Notes: generated by a model from the letters alone, not told the origin. Shown: positions 33,900-43,012, counted from the stretch's first letter. The stretch: DNA of 64,000 nt from Halomonas urmiana (GCF_005780185.1 NZ_VBUI01000019.1:34996-98995), one strand, 5' to 3'. Program-made: numbers and translations.

Positions 33900-34162
33900 T
33901 TGGGCTATCGCAGTTGATCTTGGCGAGGGGCGCCGAGGGTAGGCCGAAGAGGAGGTCCTACGCCATGGGTGAGGAGCACTGCTCCGAACGGGCTGGCCAT
34001 GGATGGCCAGCACCGGTCCTGCAAGCGGAGCAGGATGCTAGAGCGAAGCAGGGCGTCGGTAGCGCCCAGGGAGGGGTTCACAGCGCCTCCTCGATGGTCC
34101 GACACTTCGGGGCCTGTCGGCGGATCAGCCCCCGAGCGAAGCTGCTATCTGCGGATATCCTG
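33900..34162. repeat. dispersed palindromic element, copy C with internal insertion
   Basis: The left end TTGGGCTATCGC (33900-33911) and the right end GCGGATATCCTG (34151-34162) match the family ends imperfectly. The core shows GGCCGAAGAGGAGGTCCTA and CACAGCGCCTCCTCGATGG. Relative to the other copies about 90 bp are inserted in the middle (about 33965-34055), itself containing GGCTGGCCATGGATGGCCAG. The element fills most of the 357 bp between metZ and the DJ-1 gene; I see no gene in it. Confidence 0.8.
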
Positions 34163-34233
34163 CATCTTGAACTCCTGCTTCTCGTCGCCATCTCACCTAG
34201 GCACGCATGCACCGATGCCCAAGGAGGGCCGCG

Positions 34234-34923
34234 ATGAAGATCCTGATGGTACTGACCTCCCATGATCGCATGGGCGATACCGACCACAAGACCGGCTTCT
34301 GGCTCGAGGAGTTCGCCGCGCCCTACTACGTCTTCAAGGACGCCGGCGCCGAGATCACCCTGGCCTCGCCCAAGGGCGGCCTGCCGCCGGTGGACCCCAC
34401 CTCCCAGGCCGAGGAGGCCCTCACCGAGGAGACCCGGCGCTTCGAGGCGGACGACCAGGCCAAGGCGCAGCTCGCCAGCACGCGGCGACTCGCCGAGGTC
34501 GAGCTCGATGACTTCGACGCGATTTTCTATCCCGGGGGCCACGGGCCGCTGTGGGATCTGACCGGCGATGCCGATTCCCGCCGTCTGATCGAGGCCTTCC
34601 TGGCCGCCGAGCGTCCGGTGGCCGCGGTCTGTCACGCGCCCACGGTGCTGCTCGACGTCAAGACCCCCGCGGGCGAGCCGCTGGTCAAGGGTCGCCGGGT
34701 CACCGGCTTCGCCAACAGCGAGGAGGAGGCGGTGGGCCTCACCGGCGTGGTGCCGCACCTGCTCGAAGATGCCCTCAAGGAGAAGGGCGGGCACTACACG
34801 CGCAGCCAGGAGGACTTCGCACCCTTCCAGGTCCGCGACGGGCTGCTGGTCACCGGGCAGAACCCGGCCTCCAGCGCGTCCACGGCTCGCCTGCTGCTCG
34901 AGGTACTGGCCGAGCGACACTGA
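34234..34923 (+). CDS. DJ-1/PfpI superfamily protein, Hsp31-like
   Basis: 229-residue single-domain type 1 glutamine-amidotransferase-like protein. The nucleophile elbow cysteine is C133 in AAVCHAPTVLL, and E25 in TGFWLEEF is the conserved acid. This is the pattern of small class I Hsp31-type proteins, described as glutathione-independent glyoxalases or deglycases; chaperone activity is also reported for relatives. The start 34234 follows AAGGAGG. The gene is alone between a repeat element and a strong terminator. Confidence 0.85.
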   Translation: MKILMVLTSHDRMGDTDHKTGFWLEEFAAPYYVFKDAGAEITLASPKGGLPPVDPTSQAEEALTEETRRFEADDQAKAQLASTRRLAEVELDDFDAIFYPGGHGPLWDLTGDADSRRLIEAFLAAERPVAAVCHAPTVLLDVKTPAGEPLVKGRRVTGFANSEEEAVGLTGVVPHLLEDALKEKGGHYTRSQEDFAPFQVRDGLLVTGQNPASSASTARLLLEVLAERH

Positions 34924-34947
34924 TCCTCGTACCGCTTTAGATGACCG

Positions 34948-34993
34948 CCATGCCGCTCGCCACGCCTGTCGTGTCGGCGGCATGGTTTTTTTT
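34948..34993 (+). terminator. rho-independent terminator after the DJ-1 gene
   Basis: CCATGCCGC (34948-34956) pairs perfectly with GCGGCATGG (34977-34985). Inside, CACG and CGTG extend the stem, and eight T residues (34986-34993) follow directly. Confidence 0.92.
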
Positions 34994-35083
34994 GAATGGA
35001 ATGTTCGGGTTTATTCGCGGATGCCGATCAAACGGTAGGGTATGCTGGCCGTCGATCACCATACGCAGGGAGGCAGAGAGAGC

Positions 35084-35638
35084 ATGTGGAACAACACCCG
35101 TCGCGGCTGGGGGCTGATCAGCATCCTGCTGCACTGGGTCGGTGCCGTGGCCTTCATCGGCCTCTTCGCCCTGGGCTGGTGGATGACGGGGCTCGACTAC
35201 TACGACCGCTGGTACAACCTCGGGCCCTGGTGGCACCGCTCGGTCGGCATGCTGCTGCTGCTGGTCACCCTGATCCGCCTGGGGTGGCGGTTCGTGCAAC
35301 CCACGCCGGAGGCGAAAGGAGGTCGCCTGGAGCGCCAGGCCGCCCACCTGGGCCACCTCGGACTCTATGTGCTGATGCTCGTGGCGTTGATCAGCGGCTA
35401 CCTGATCTCTACCGCCGAGGGCCAGGGAATCAACGTATTCGAGGCCTTCGAGGTGCCGGCGCTGGTCAGCGGCCTGCCCGATCAGGCCACGCTGGCCGGC
35501 CGGGTGCACTGGTACAGTGCCCTGGCGCTGATGCTGCTGTCCGCCGGTCACGCCCTGGCCGCCCTGAAACACCACTGGGTCGATCGCAACGACGTCCTCA
35601 AGCGGATGATCGACCCGCGCCGTTCCCGTCGCCCCTGA
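35084..35638 (+). CDS. cytochrome b561 family protein
   Basis: 184-residue membrane protein with four helices, each carrying a histidine suited to haem b ligation (LLHWVG, WWHRSVG, HLGHLGLY and VHWYSAL). It resembles E. coli CybB/YceJ, which oxidises ubiquinol. The following gene encodes a YceI-family protein, and the yceJ-yceI pairing is known in E. coli, so a redox or isoprenoid-quinone role shared by the two is likely. The start at 35084 follows GAGAG; an upstream in-frame start at 35042 adds non-conserved residues. Confidence 0.92.
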   Translation: MWNNTRRGWGLISILLHWVGAVAFIGLFALGWWMTGLDYYDRWYNLGPWWHRSVGMLLLLVTLIRLGWRFVQPTPEAKGGRLERQAAHLGHLGLYVLMLVALISGYLISTAEGQGINVFEAFEVPALVSGLPDQATLAGRVHWYSALALMLLSAGHALAALKHHWVDRNDVLKRMIDPRRSRRP

Positions 35639-35677
35639 GGCGATGATCTCCCCCGAAACGATCCGCAAGGAGCAATC

Positions 35678-36262
35678 ATGATCAAGAAGACCGCCATCGC
35701 CGCCGCCCTGGCCGCCGCCGCCCTGGTGCCGCTGACCCAGGCTCAGGCCGCCGACTACGCCATCGATACCGAGGGGCAGCACGCCTTCATTCAGTTCAAG
35801 ATCAGCCATCTGGGCTTCTCCTACATCCTCGGCAGCTTCGAGGAGTTCTCGGGGAGCTTCCGCTATGATCCGGAGAATCTGGCGGATTCGGCCGCCAACC
35901 TCGAGGTCGATGTGACCAGCCTCACCAGCAACCATGCCGAGCGTGACAAGCACATCAAGAGCGATGACTTCCTGGCGACGGGTGAGTATCCGACCGCGAC
36001 CTTCACGTCCACCGGCTTCACCCCCAGCGGTGATAACGAGGGCGTGCTGAGCGGCGAGCTGACGCTGCATGGCGAGACCAACGAGATCGAGATGCCCGTG
36101 ACCCTGCTGGGCGAGGGCGAGGATCCCTGGGGGAACTATCGTGCCGGCTTCGAGGGCTCCACCACCCTGGTCCTGGCGGACTACGGCATCGACATGAGCA
36201 AGTTCCCCGAGGTGATGCATGAGCTCGAGCTCTATGTCACCTTCGAGGGTATCCGCCAGTAA
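35678..36262 (+). CDS. yceI: YceI-family periplasmic isoprenoid-binding protein
   Basis: 194 residues with a Sec signal peptide (1-25, ending AQAA). The mature part is a lipocalin-like barrel that in relatives binds polyisoprenoids, with the family pattern YAIDTEGQHAFIQFKISHLG, then LTSNHAERDKHIKSDDF and the C-terminal GIDMSKFPEVMH. It is 39 bp behind the cytochrome b561 gene, in one operon ending at a strong hairpin. Confidence 0.95.
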   Translation: MIKKTAIAAALAAAALVPLTQAQAADYAIDTEGQHAFIQFKISHLGFSYILGSFEEFSGSFRYDPENLADSAANLEVDVTSLTSNHAERDKHIKSDDFLATGEYPTATFTSTGFTPSGDNEGVLSGELTLHGETNEIEMPVTLLGEGEDPWGNYRAGFEGSTTLVLADYGIDMSKFPEVMHELELYVTFEGIRQ

Positions 36263-36284
36263 GACGCGCCGCGTCTCGGCGCGA

Positions 36285-36338
36285 TCCTGCAACGAAACGC
36301 CCCCCTGGTCCTCTCCAGGGGGGCGTTTCGTTGCAGGA
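36285..36338. terminator. bidirectional terminator, 24-bp perfect stem
   Basis: The arms at 36285-36308 and 36315-36338 are perfectly complementary over 24 bp around the loop TCCTCT. The core is CGCCCCCCTGG/CCAGGGGGGCG flanked by AACGAAA/TTTCGTT, giving a T-rich tail in both directions. It serves yceI and the convergent oxygenase gene. Confidence 0.95.
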
Positions 36339-36345
36339 CCTTGAA

Positions 36346-37140
36346 TTAACAGGGGGTGTGGAGCAGCGCCTCGGGGAAGTGCCGGCGCAGGATGCGGTTC
36401 TGGAACTCATCCACGAAGCGGCTGTTGATGATGATCACGAAGCGCTCGAAGGGTGCGTCTTCGTCAAGCTGAGTGATCGCATCCACGCTGTGGAAGAGGC
36501 GGTCGTCACGCAGGTGCAGGATATCCCCCGGGGCGAGGGTCGTGTCGGCGAGGGGACGGGTGCCGCCCTTGTCGGCATAGAGATGGTTCTCGGCCCCGGC
36601 CACGTTGTCACGGCTGAGCACCATGACGCTCAGCGCCTGGCAGCCGTCGGCGTGAATCCCCTGACCCTGCAGGGGATCGACCATGCCCTCGCCGCGCACG
36701 CCGGTGATCTGCATGAGGATGGGCTCGTAAGGCCGCAGCTGCCACAGCCGCGACCAGGCCCGAACGAAGGCCTTCACATCCGATCGCGCCATGAACGCCG
36801 GTGTCAGTGGCTCGTAGTAGCGAAGCCGGTCCGCCATGCTCTCGGCGTCGTTGAAGGCGCCACCCTGTGCCATCGGGCAGGGCCCCATGTCGAGGACATC
36901 GCCGCGTTCGTCCAGCGTCAACCAGGACATGCGCTTCCAGCGGCGGTTGACATAGGGATCCCGGGGCAGGTCCTGGGTGAGGGCCTGCCAGGCCTCGAGG
37001 TCCAGCCGAGAGCGCACCTCGGCCTGGGCCCAATCCTGCTGCCGAAGTGAGCGGATGACCTCGGGGGCCCAGTAGTCGGCGACCGGGGCGAGGGGGCGGG
37101 GGGCGGTATCGAAGTCGTACTTGAGGGTGTCGAGTTTCAT
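36346..37140 (-). CDS. 2OG-Fe(II) dioxygenase, isoleucine-hydroxylase/BsmA family
   Basis: 264-residue protein of the 2OG-Fe dioxygenase family that includes L-isoleucine 4-hydroxylase and BsmA. The iron ligands are H163-x-D165 (GIHADG) and H217 (RLFHSVD), and a 2-oxoglutarate-binding arginine is likely in FERFVIIINSR. By family knowledge it hydroxylates a free aliphatic amino acid; the substrate here is unknown. The gene is monocistronic, with 293 bp upstream to the divergent GGDEF-EAL gene and a shared terminator downstream. Confidence 0.8.
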   Translation of the reverse strand: MKLDTLKYDFDTAPRPLAPVADYWAPEVIRSLRQQDWAQAEVRSRLDLEAWQALTQDLPRDPYVNRRWKRMSWLTLDERGDVLDMGPCPMAQGGAFNDAESMADRLRYYEPLTPAFMARSDVKAFVRAWSRLWQLRPYEPILMQITGVRGEGMVDPLQGQGIHADGCQALSVMVLSRDNVAGAENHLYADKGGTRPLADTTLAPGDILHLRDDRLFHSVDAITQLDEDAPFERFVIIINSRFVDEFQNRILRRHFPEALLHTPC

Positions 37141-37433
37141 GGGATCTTCTCCATTGGAAGGGATGGCATGATTGCCGTCGGGTTGCCCGAGACCTGGGCA
37201 ACCTTAAGGAAATGAGAAGATCTGCAACGAACTGTCAAAAAATGTACGAGACGAGACACACTTCAGGGGCTAGGATTCTCAGTGAAACGTTGGAGGGCGA
37301 TGGCTGGTCGGAAACGTGATGCCGTCTAAGATATTTCTTAAACAAGCAGGTAGGATGGGCAGTATCGATGTCGCCCCGGGGCAGGCGCTCCCGGCAGGCA
37401 AGGTGGCATCGCCAGGCGATGATGAGGGGATGA

Positions 37434-39251
37434 ATGAGCGGTCGCGAAACCCGTTTCCGGCAATGGCTGGTGCGTCGGTGGCAGCAGATCAGATCGACGT
37501 GGTGCGCCGTCTGGGGAGCTGATTCCCTTGATGATGTCGAGCGCGTTCGACGCCAGTACCTGGAAAGCGAGCAGCGATTTCGTGCCCTGCTGGAAAGCCT
37601 GCCGAAGGTGGCGGTACAGGGCTACGACCGTCAGCGTCGAGTGATCTACTGGAACGAAGCCAGCACTCGGCTCTATGGCTATGCCCCCGGCGAGGCACAG
37701 GGGCAGCTGCTCGAAGAGCTGATCATCCCCGCGCCGATGCGCGAGCCCGTGATTCGGGCGCATCGCGCCTGGGTGGAGCGGGGCGTCGAGATTCCTGCCG
37801 ATGAGCTAGAGCTCCAGCACAAGAACGGTGAGCCGGTATCGGTCTTCTCGCACCACGTGATGCTCGGGGAGTACACCGAGGACCCGCTGATGTTCTGTGT
37901 CGACGTGGATCTCTCGGATCAGAAGCGGGCCCATCGTGAATTGGATTTCGTCACGCGCTTCGATGTCCTGACTCACCTGCCCAATCGCCAGACCTTCGAG
38001 TCGCAGCTCGACGAGGTCCTCGCCGGCTGTGGACGACAGGATTGCGGCCTGGTGCTGATCTACCTGGACATCGACCGCTTCGTGGAGATCAACGACGCCC
38101 TGGGCTACGAGCAGGGCGACCGCCTGCTGGTCGAGCTGAGCCGGCGCCTGCACCGCGCCAAGCGCGGCTCGGACCTGATGTCGCGCCTCTCCGGCGACGA
38201 GTTCGTGATCGCCTTCCCGGGGCTCCAGCGCGAGGACGTGCTGCCGCAGCTGGTTCACAAGATCCAGCAGGCCCTGCGGGCCCCGTTCCTGATCGACGGG
38301 TCCCGGCGCCAGGTAACGGCCTGCCTGGGCGTCAGCTTCTATCCGGACAACGGCGATACGGCGCGGGAGCTGATTCGCAATGCCGACGTGGCCAAGAACC
38401 GCGCCAAGCTCGATGGCCGCGGCAGCGTGTGGTTCTTCGATCAACAGCTCCACGACGAGCTGCTGCACCAGCATCGCCTGGTCGACCGTCTCGAGCAGGC
38501 GCTCGATCAGGGCGAGCTATCGCTGCACTACCAGCCCCAGGTGTCGGCCATGAGCGGCCACATCGAGAACCTCGAGGCGTTACTGCGCTGGATGCCGACG
38601 GAGGGCCCGCCGATCTCGCCGACCGAGTTCATCTCCCTCGCCGAGCGCTCCGACCTGATCCACCGCCTCGGGGACTGGGTCATGGAGGCCGCCTGTCGTC
38701 AGCGGGCGCGGTGGCGGGACGCTGGCCTGGCCCTGGAGCGCATCGACATCAACTTCTCCGGCCGACAGATGGGCCGACCCGACGTCTTCGAGCGTTTCGA
38801 GGCCTGCCTGGCGCGCTACGATCTGGGGCCGCGGCATATCGGCATCGAGCTCACCGAGAACGTGCTGATCGAGGCCGATGACCGGATCCTCGAGGAGTTG
38901 CGCCGGCTCCATCGCCTGGGGTATCGCATCGCCATCGACGATTTCGGTACCGGCTACTCGTCACTGAGCTACCTCAAGCACTTCCCGGTCACGGCGCTCA
39001 AGATCGACCGGACCTTCGTGCGGGATGCCCCGGATCAGCCCGAGGACCGCGCCATCATGGAGGCTGCCGTCTTCATCGGCCATCGCCTGGGCCTCGAGGT
39101 GGTGGCCGAGGGGGTCGAGAATCGCGAGCAGCTGGCATTGATCCAGGACATGCGCTGCGACCTGATCCAGGGGTTCTACTTCTTCCGTCCCATGCCCGCC
39201 GCGGAAATCGAGCGCATCCTGGCCGGGCGGGTGGTGGGGCACGGGGGGTAG
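37434..39251 (+). CDS. PAS-GGDEF-EAL cyclic-di-GMP protein
   Basis: 605-residue soluble signalling protein. A PAS domain (about 40-165) is followed by a GGDEF domain whose active-site motif reads SGDEF (253-257) and then an EAL domain with EALL at 381-384, TENVLIEADD and DDFGTGYSS. The EAL residues look complete, so phosphodiesterase activity is likely. The GGDEF half keeps an inhibitory-site pattern R-G-S-D five residues before SGDEF, so it may bind rather than make c-di-GMP. No membrane segment is seen. ATG at 37434 follows GATGAGGGG. Confidence 0.92.
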   Translation: MSGRETRFRQWLVRRWQQIRSTWCAVWGADSLDDVERVRRQYLESEQRFRALLESLPKVAVQGYDRQRRVIYWNEASTRLYGYAPGEAQGQLLEELIIPAPMREPVIRAHRAWVERGVEIPADELELQHKNGEPVSVFSHHVMLGEYTEDPLMFCVDVDLSDQKRAHRELDFVTRFDVLTHLPNRQTFESQLDEVLAGCGRQDCGLVLIYLDIDRFVEINDALGYEQGDRLLVELSRRLHRAKRGSDLMSRLSGDEFVIAFPGLQREDVLPQLVHKIQQALRAPFLIDGSRRQVTACLGVSFYPDNGDTARELIRNADVAKNRAKLDGRGSVWFFDQQLHDELLHQHRLVDRLEQALDQGELSLHYQPQVSAMSGHIENLEALLRWMPTEGPPISPTEFISLAERSDLIHRLGDWVMEAACRQRARWRDAGLALERIDINFSGRQMGRPDVFERFEACLARYDLGPRHIGIELTENVLIEADDRILEELRRLHRLGYRIAIDDFGTGYSSLSYLKHFPVTALKIDRTFVRDAPDQPEDRAIMEAAVFIGHRLGLEVVAEGVENREQLALIQDMRCDLIQGFYFFRPMPAAEIERILAGRVVGHGG

Positions 39252-39311
39252 GGCTGAGTCCGGTGCCGCCATGGCGTAGAATGCCAGGCCCCGATAGACC
39301 CCGGAGTCCGT

Positions 39312-40661
39312 GTGAATTCCCTCGATGCATCCCGTTCCTCCCTCGGCCTCACCCTGTGGCGCCAGACCTGGCCCATGGCGATCGGCGTACTGGCGCTGCT
39401 CGGCTTCCAGCTGGTGGACAGCGCCTTCATCGCCCGACTGGGCACGGCGCCGCTGGCCGCCCAGTCCTTCACCTTCCCGCTCTCCTTTCTGGTCATCGGC
39501 ATCCAGGTGGGCATGGGCATCGCCATCGCGGCGCTGATCTCGCGTGCCCTGGGCGCGCGAGAAACATCGCGAGCCCGCCGACTGGGCAGCCTGGTGCTGC
39601 TGGTCGGCACCGTGACCATCGCGTTGCTCGTGCTGCTGCTGTGGGCTATCCAGGCGCCGCTGTTCGGTCTGCTGGGTGCCGATGCGGCGACGCGCGCGCT
39701 GATTCGCGACTACTGGGGGCCTCAGCTGCTGGCGGCGTGGCTCGGGGCGGTGCTCTACTTCGGCTACAGCCTGTTCCGGGCCCACGGCGATACCTGGCTG
39801 CCGGGCAAGATGATGGTGATCACGAGCCTTCTGAACCTGGTGCTGGATCCGCTGCTGATCTTCGGTGTCGGGCCCTGGGCGGGGCTGGGCCTGCCGGGCG
39901 CCGCCTGGGCGACCGCGATCGCCTTCGCCATCGGCCTGCTGCTGCTGGCCCAGCGCCTGCGTGACAAGGCGTGGCTCGCCGCCGAGGGGCTGGTTGGGGA
40001 GCTTGGGCGCTCGCTCCTGCCCTTCGTCGGTATCGCCGGCCCGGCGATGATCAGCCAGCTGATGCCGCCCCTGGCGGCGATGCTGGCGATCTCGGTGCTG
40101 GCCTCCCTCGGTGAGCCCCAGGTGGCGGCCTGGGGATTGGCCAGCCGTCTGGAGACGCTGTCGCTGATGGTGGTGCTGGCCATGACGATGTCGCTGCCGC
40201 CCTGGCTCGGACGCTGCTACGGGGCGGGGGATTGGGAACAGGTGCATCGGCTGATGCGCCTCGCACTCAGGGTGGTGGTGCTCTGGCAGCTGTCGCTGGG
40301 CGTGATCATGGCGCTAGCCGCTCCCTGGGTTGCCCTCGCGCTTTCCGGTAATCCCGAGGTACAGGACGACCTGGCGATCCTGATTCGCTTCCTGCTGCCG
40401 AGCTATGCGGCGCTGGGGGTCTGCATGATCGTGGTCTCTGCCGGTAATGCCCTGGGCTGGCCGCTGCGTGCCATGCTGATGTCGGGGGCGCGGCTGTTCG
40501 TCTTCTATCTGCCGTGCCTGTGGTTCGGTGCATGGCTCGGTGAGCTGATGGGCCTGGCGATGGGGGCGGCCATCGGCAACCTGCTGGCGGGCCTGGCGGC
40601 CTGGCAGGTGCTGAGACGGATCCTGGCCAGCCCACGCCGGCAGCCGTCTAGCGCAGCATAG
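39312..40661 (+). CDS. MATE family efflux transporter
   Basis: 449-residue membrane protein with about twelve helices in two homologous halves, typical of the MatE family (NorM type) that exports cationic drugs in exchange for Na+ or H+. The start is GTG at 39312, with GGAG nearby (39303-39306). It follows the GGDEF-EAL gene by 60 bp on the same strand. No regulator is adjacent. The substrate cannot be predicted. Confidence 0.92.
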   Translation: MNSLDASRSSLGLTLWRQTWPMAIGVLALLGFQLVDSAFIARLGTAPLAAQSFTFPLSFLVIGIQVGMGIAIAALISRALGARETSRARRLGSLVLLVGTVTIALLVLLLWAIQAPLFGLLGADAATRALIRDYWGPQLLAAWLGAVLYFGYSLFRAHGDTWLPGKMMVITSLLNLVLDPLLIFGVGPWAGLGLPGAAWATAIAFAIGLLLLAQRLRDKAWLAAEGLVGELGRSLLPFVGIAGPAMISQLMPPLAAMLAISVLASLGEPQVAAWGLASRLETLSLMVVLAMTMSLPPWLGRCYGAGDWEQVHRLMRLALRVVVLWQLSLGVIMALAAPWVALALSGNPEVQDDLAILIRFLLPSYAALGVCMIVVSAGNALGWPLRAMLMSGARLFVFYLPCLWFGAWLGELMGLAMGAAIGNLLAGLAAWQVLRRILASPRRQPSSAA

Positions 40662-40668
40662 AAAAAAG

Positions 40669-40693
40669 ACCTAAAAATAATAGATTTTTAGGT
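40669..40693. promoter_or_regulatory. AT-rich palindrome between the MATE gene and dadA
   Basis: ACCTAAAAAT (40669-40678) and ATTTTTAGGT (40684-40693) form a perfect 10-bp inverted repeat with a 5-nt spacer. The 165-bp gap is strikingly AT-rich compared with its surroundings. It may be a terminator-like hairpin for the MATE gene or an operator for dadA; the sequence alone does not decide. Confidence 0.5.
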
Positions 40694-40826
40694 ATATTGA
40701 TCCAAGAAAAATAGAAAAAACATTTTTAAGCTTTGTTTATACGCTTAATTTTAGGCGAATACTCTGGATGGTTATCCCTATACTGCTGGGCTCGTTGATC
40801 TCATCACCCGGCAGAAGGGGAAACGC

Positions 40827-42086
40827 ATGAAGGTACTGATTCTCGGCAGCGGCGTCGTCGGCGTCACCAGCGCCTATTACCTGGCTCGGCAGGGCCACGA
40901 GGTCACGGTGGTGGATCGCCAGCCGTCACCGGCGCTGGAAACCAGCTACGGCAATGCCGGCCAGGTCTCCTTCGGCTTCTCCTCACCCTGGGCGGCCCCG
41001 GGCATTCCCCAGAAGGCCATCAAGTGGATGTTCCAGGAGCATGCGCCGCTCAAGATCCAGCCCAAGATGGATCCGAACATGGCGCGCTTCATGACCCAGA
41101 TGCTGGGCAACTGCAGCCCCGAGCGCTACATGGTCAACAAGGAGCGCATGGTGCGCGTGGCCGAGCATAGCCGGGCCTGCATCGATGCCCTGCGCGACGA
41201 GACCGGCATCCGCTACGAGGATCGTCAGCGCGGCCTGATGCAGCTGTTTCGCCATGAGAGTCAGGTGGAGGCGGTGGCCAAGGACATGCGGGTCCTGGAG
41301 CAGTGCGGCGTGCGCCACAAGCTGCTCAATGCCGATGAGATCGAAGGCGTCGAGCCGGCACTGGCCCGGGTGCCGGGCAAGTTCGTCGGCGGGCTGCACC
41401 TGCCCGATGATCAGACGGGCGACTGTTACCTCTTCACCAACCGGCTGGCGGACTACTGCCGCGAGCGACTGGGCGTCGAGTTCCGTTTCAACGTCGAGAT
41501 CCAGCGCCTCAAGCGCAGCGCCGGGGCCATCGAGAGCGTGGTGACCAGCGAAGGCGAGCTGACCGCCGACGCCTACGTGGTCTGCCTGGGCAGCTACTCA
41601 CCGTTTTTGGTCAAGGACATGGGGATCCGGCTGCCGATCTATCCGGTGAAGGGGTACAGCCTGACCGTGCCGGTCACCGACGACGGCGGCGCCCCCCAAT
41701 CCACGGTGATGGACGAGACCTTCAAGGTGGCGATCTCGCGCTTCGATGATCGTATCCGGGTGGGCGGCACCGCGGAGCTGGCCTCCTTTGATCTGAGCCT
41801 GCTGGAGAAGCGTCGGGCCACCATCGCCATGGTGGTGCGCGACGTCTTCCCCGAGGGGGGCGACGTGAGCCGAGCCGAGTTCTGGACCGGCCTGCGTCCG
41901 ATGACCCCGGACTCCACGCCGATCATCGGTGCCACCCGGGTCGACAACCTGTGGCTCAACACCGGCCACGGCACCCTGGGCTGGACCATGAGCTGCGGCA
42001 GCGCCCAGCTGCTGGCCGACCTGATGACCGGCCGCGCACCCGCCATCGATCCCGCCGGCCTGGACGTGTCGCGCTACTCCGCCTGA
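40827..42086 (+). CDS. dadA: D-amino acid dehydrogenase small subunit
   Basis: 419-residue FAD enzyme that oxidatively deaminates D-amino acids, classically D-alanine, and feeds electrons into the respiratory chain. The FAD-binding GxGxxG is at residues 7-12 (LGSGVVG). [20 protein letters not shown] and [16 protein letters not shown] are family signatures. The catabolic racemase gene (dadX) is not next to it. The upstream AT-rich region could hold an Lrp-type control site, which is inference only. Confidence 0.95.
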   Translation: MKVLILGSGVVGVTSAYYLARQGHEVTVVDRQPSPALETSYGNAGQVSFGFSSPWAAPGIPQKAIKWMFQEHAPLKIQPKMDPNMARFMTQMLGNCSPERYMVNKERMVRVAEHSRACIDALRDETGIRYEDRQRGLMQLFRHESQVEAVAKDMRVLEQCGVRHKLLNADEIEGVEPALARVPGKFVGGLHLPDDQTGDCYLFTNRLADYCRERLGVEFRFNVEIQRLKRSAGAIESVVTSEGELTADAYVVCLGSYSPFLVKDMGIRLPIYPVKGYSLTVPVTDDGGAPQSTVMDETFKVAISRFDDRIRVGGTAELASFDLSLLEKRRATIAMVVRDVFPEGGDVSRAEFWTGLRPMTPDSTPIIGATRVDNLWLNTGHGTLGWTMSCGSAQLLADLMTGRAPAIDPAGLDVSRYSA

Positions 42087-42498
42087 GCCACACGCGCCTT
42101 TGCATTGGGCTTGACGGCTCGCCGGCGCGGTGTCGTGCCTGCTGCGTGCGTCACGGGCAACAGATTAAATCATTGATATTAAAGGGGAAATTGTGTAAGT
42201 GGTGTGAGGCGTCGGCAAATAGTGACGGCGTGATCGGGTCGAAGTGGGTGGAGCGGCCCGTCGTCTATGCAGTGTTTTTTCATAACCATCTGTTTTTAAG
42301 TATTAATTATAATTTCTGGCATGTTCTTCGCTTGAGAGTGGGTGTCTACTCCGGCCTTGGTGCCGGAGGCGCGGATGCTGCTGCCAAGGCAGTATCGCGG
42401 CCATGGAGGGCACGGGGCCAGGGAACGGCCCGCGTGACATGGATTCATCATTCCGGAGGCCATCGAGCCGCGCTCGGTGGCTCCCATCAGGAGGTATC
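42087..42498. other. 412-bp intergenic region with AT-rich stretches
   Basis: No convincing gene. The stretches 42160-42200 and 42270-42330 are AT-rich. A TATAAT sequence is at 42308-42313 and could be the -10 box of the following gene, without a good -35 box. The last 100 bp return to high GC and carry GGAGG at 42490 before the next start. Confidence 0.5.
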
Positions 42499-42954
42499 AT
42501 GAAGCTGAAGACAGTCGGAATCACGTTCTCCCTCGCGCTGGCTGGCCTGGGCGCCCAGACCGCCATGGCGGACAGCGCCGCTATCCAGGCGCAAAGCGAT
42601 ACCAGCGTGCAGGCTCGGGCCGCTGGCCAGGACGTCGGTGCTGGCCTGAGTGCCGACGCTCAGGGCAGTGCCGAGACCGGCACGGCAAGCCAGGCCGGAC
42701 AGGGTGCCGCCGAGGACGCAACCGCCGCAGGTGCCGGCGTCCAGGAACGGGCCGAAGCCGGGGTGGACGCGGCCGGTGATCGAGCGCGCGGCGCCCTGGG
42801 TCAGGCCGCCGGCACGGCTGAGCAGACCCGCGAGTCGGCCGGGGATGCCGCCGAGGGCGCCTGGGACAGCACCGCCGGGGCCGCCGGCGACCTGAACGGC
42901 TCGTCCGGCGCCGGCGTTTCCGGTACCGCCGAGGGCGAGGCCACGGTCAACTGA
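42499..42954 (+). CDS. secreted Ala/Gly-rich LEA-like protein, unknown
   Basis: 151 residues with a Sec signal peptide (about 1-24, cleavage after AMA). The mature part is almost only Ala, Gly, Asp, Glu, Gln, Ser and Thr, with no cysteine and almost no aromatic residue. Segments such as RARGALGQAAGTAEQTRES and AGDAAEGAWDSTAGAAGD recall 11-residue LEA group 3 repeats, which are disordered and protect against desiccation. GAGGTATC precedes the ATG. I assign no function; a role in osmotic or drying stress is inference from composition. Confidence 0.6.
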   Translation: MKLKTVGITFSLALAGLGAQTAMADSAAIQAQSDTSVQARAAGQDVGAGLSADAQGSAETGTASQAGQGAAEDATAAGAGVQERAEAGVDAAGDRARGALGQAAGTAEQTRESAGDAAEGAWDSTAGAAGDLNGSSGAGVSGTAEGEATVN

Positions 42955-42970
42955 TCATCTCCTGCTCGAC

Positions 42971-43012
42971 ACGCCAGGGCCCCGCCGGCATAAACTGGTG
43001 GGGCCCTGGCGT
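42971..43012 (+). terminator. hairpin after the LEA-like gene
   Basis: ACGCCAGGGCCCC (42971-42983) pairs perfectly with GGGGCCCTGGCGT (43000-43012), with further wobble pairs inside the loop. No T-tract follows, so it is a probable but unusual terminator. Confidence 0.6.
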
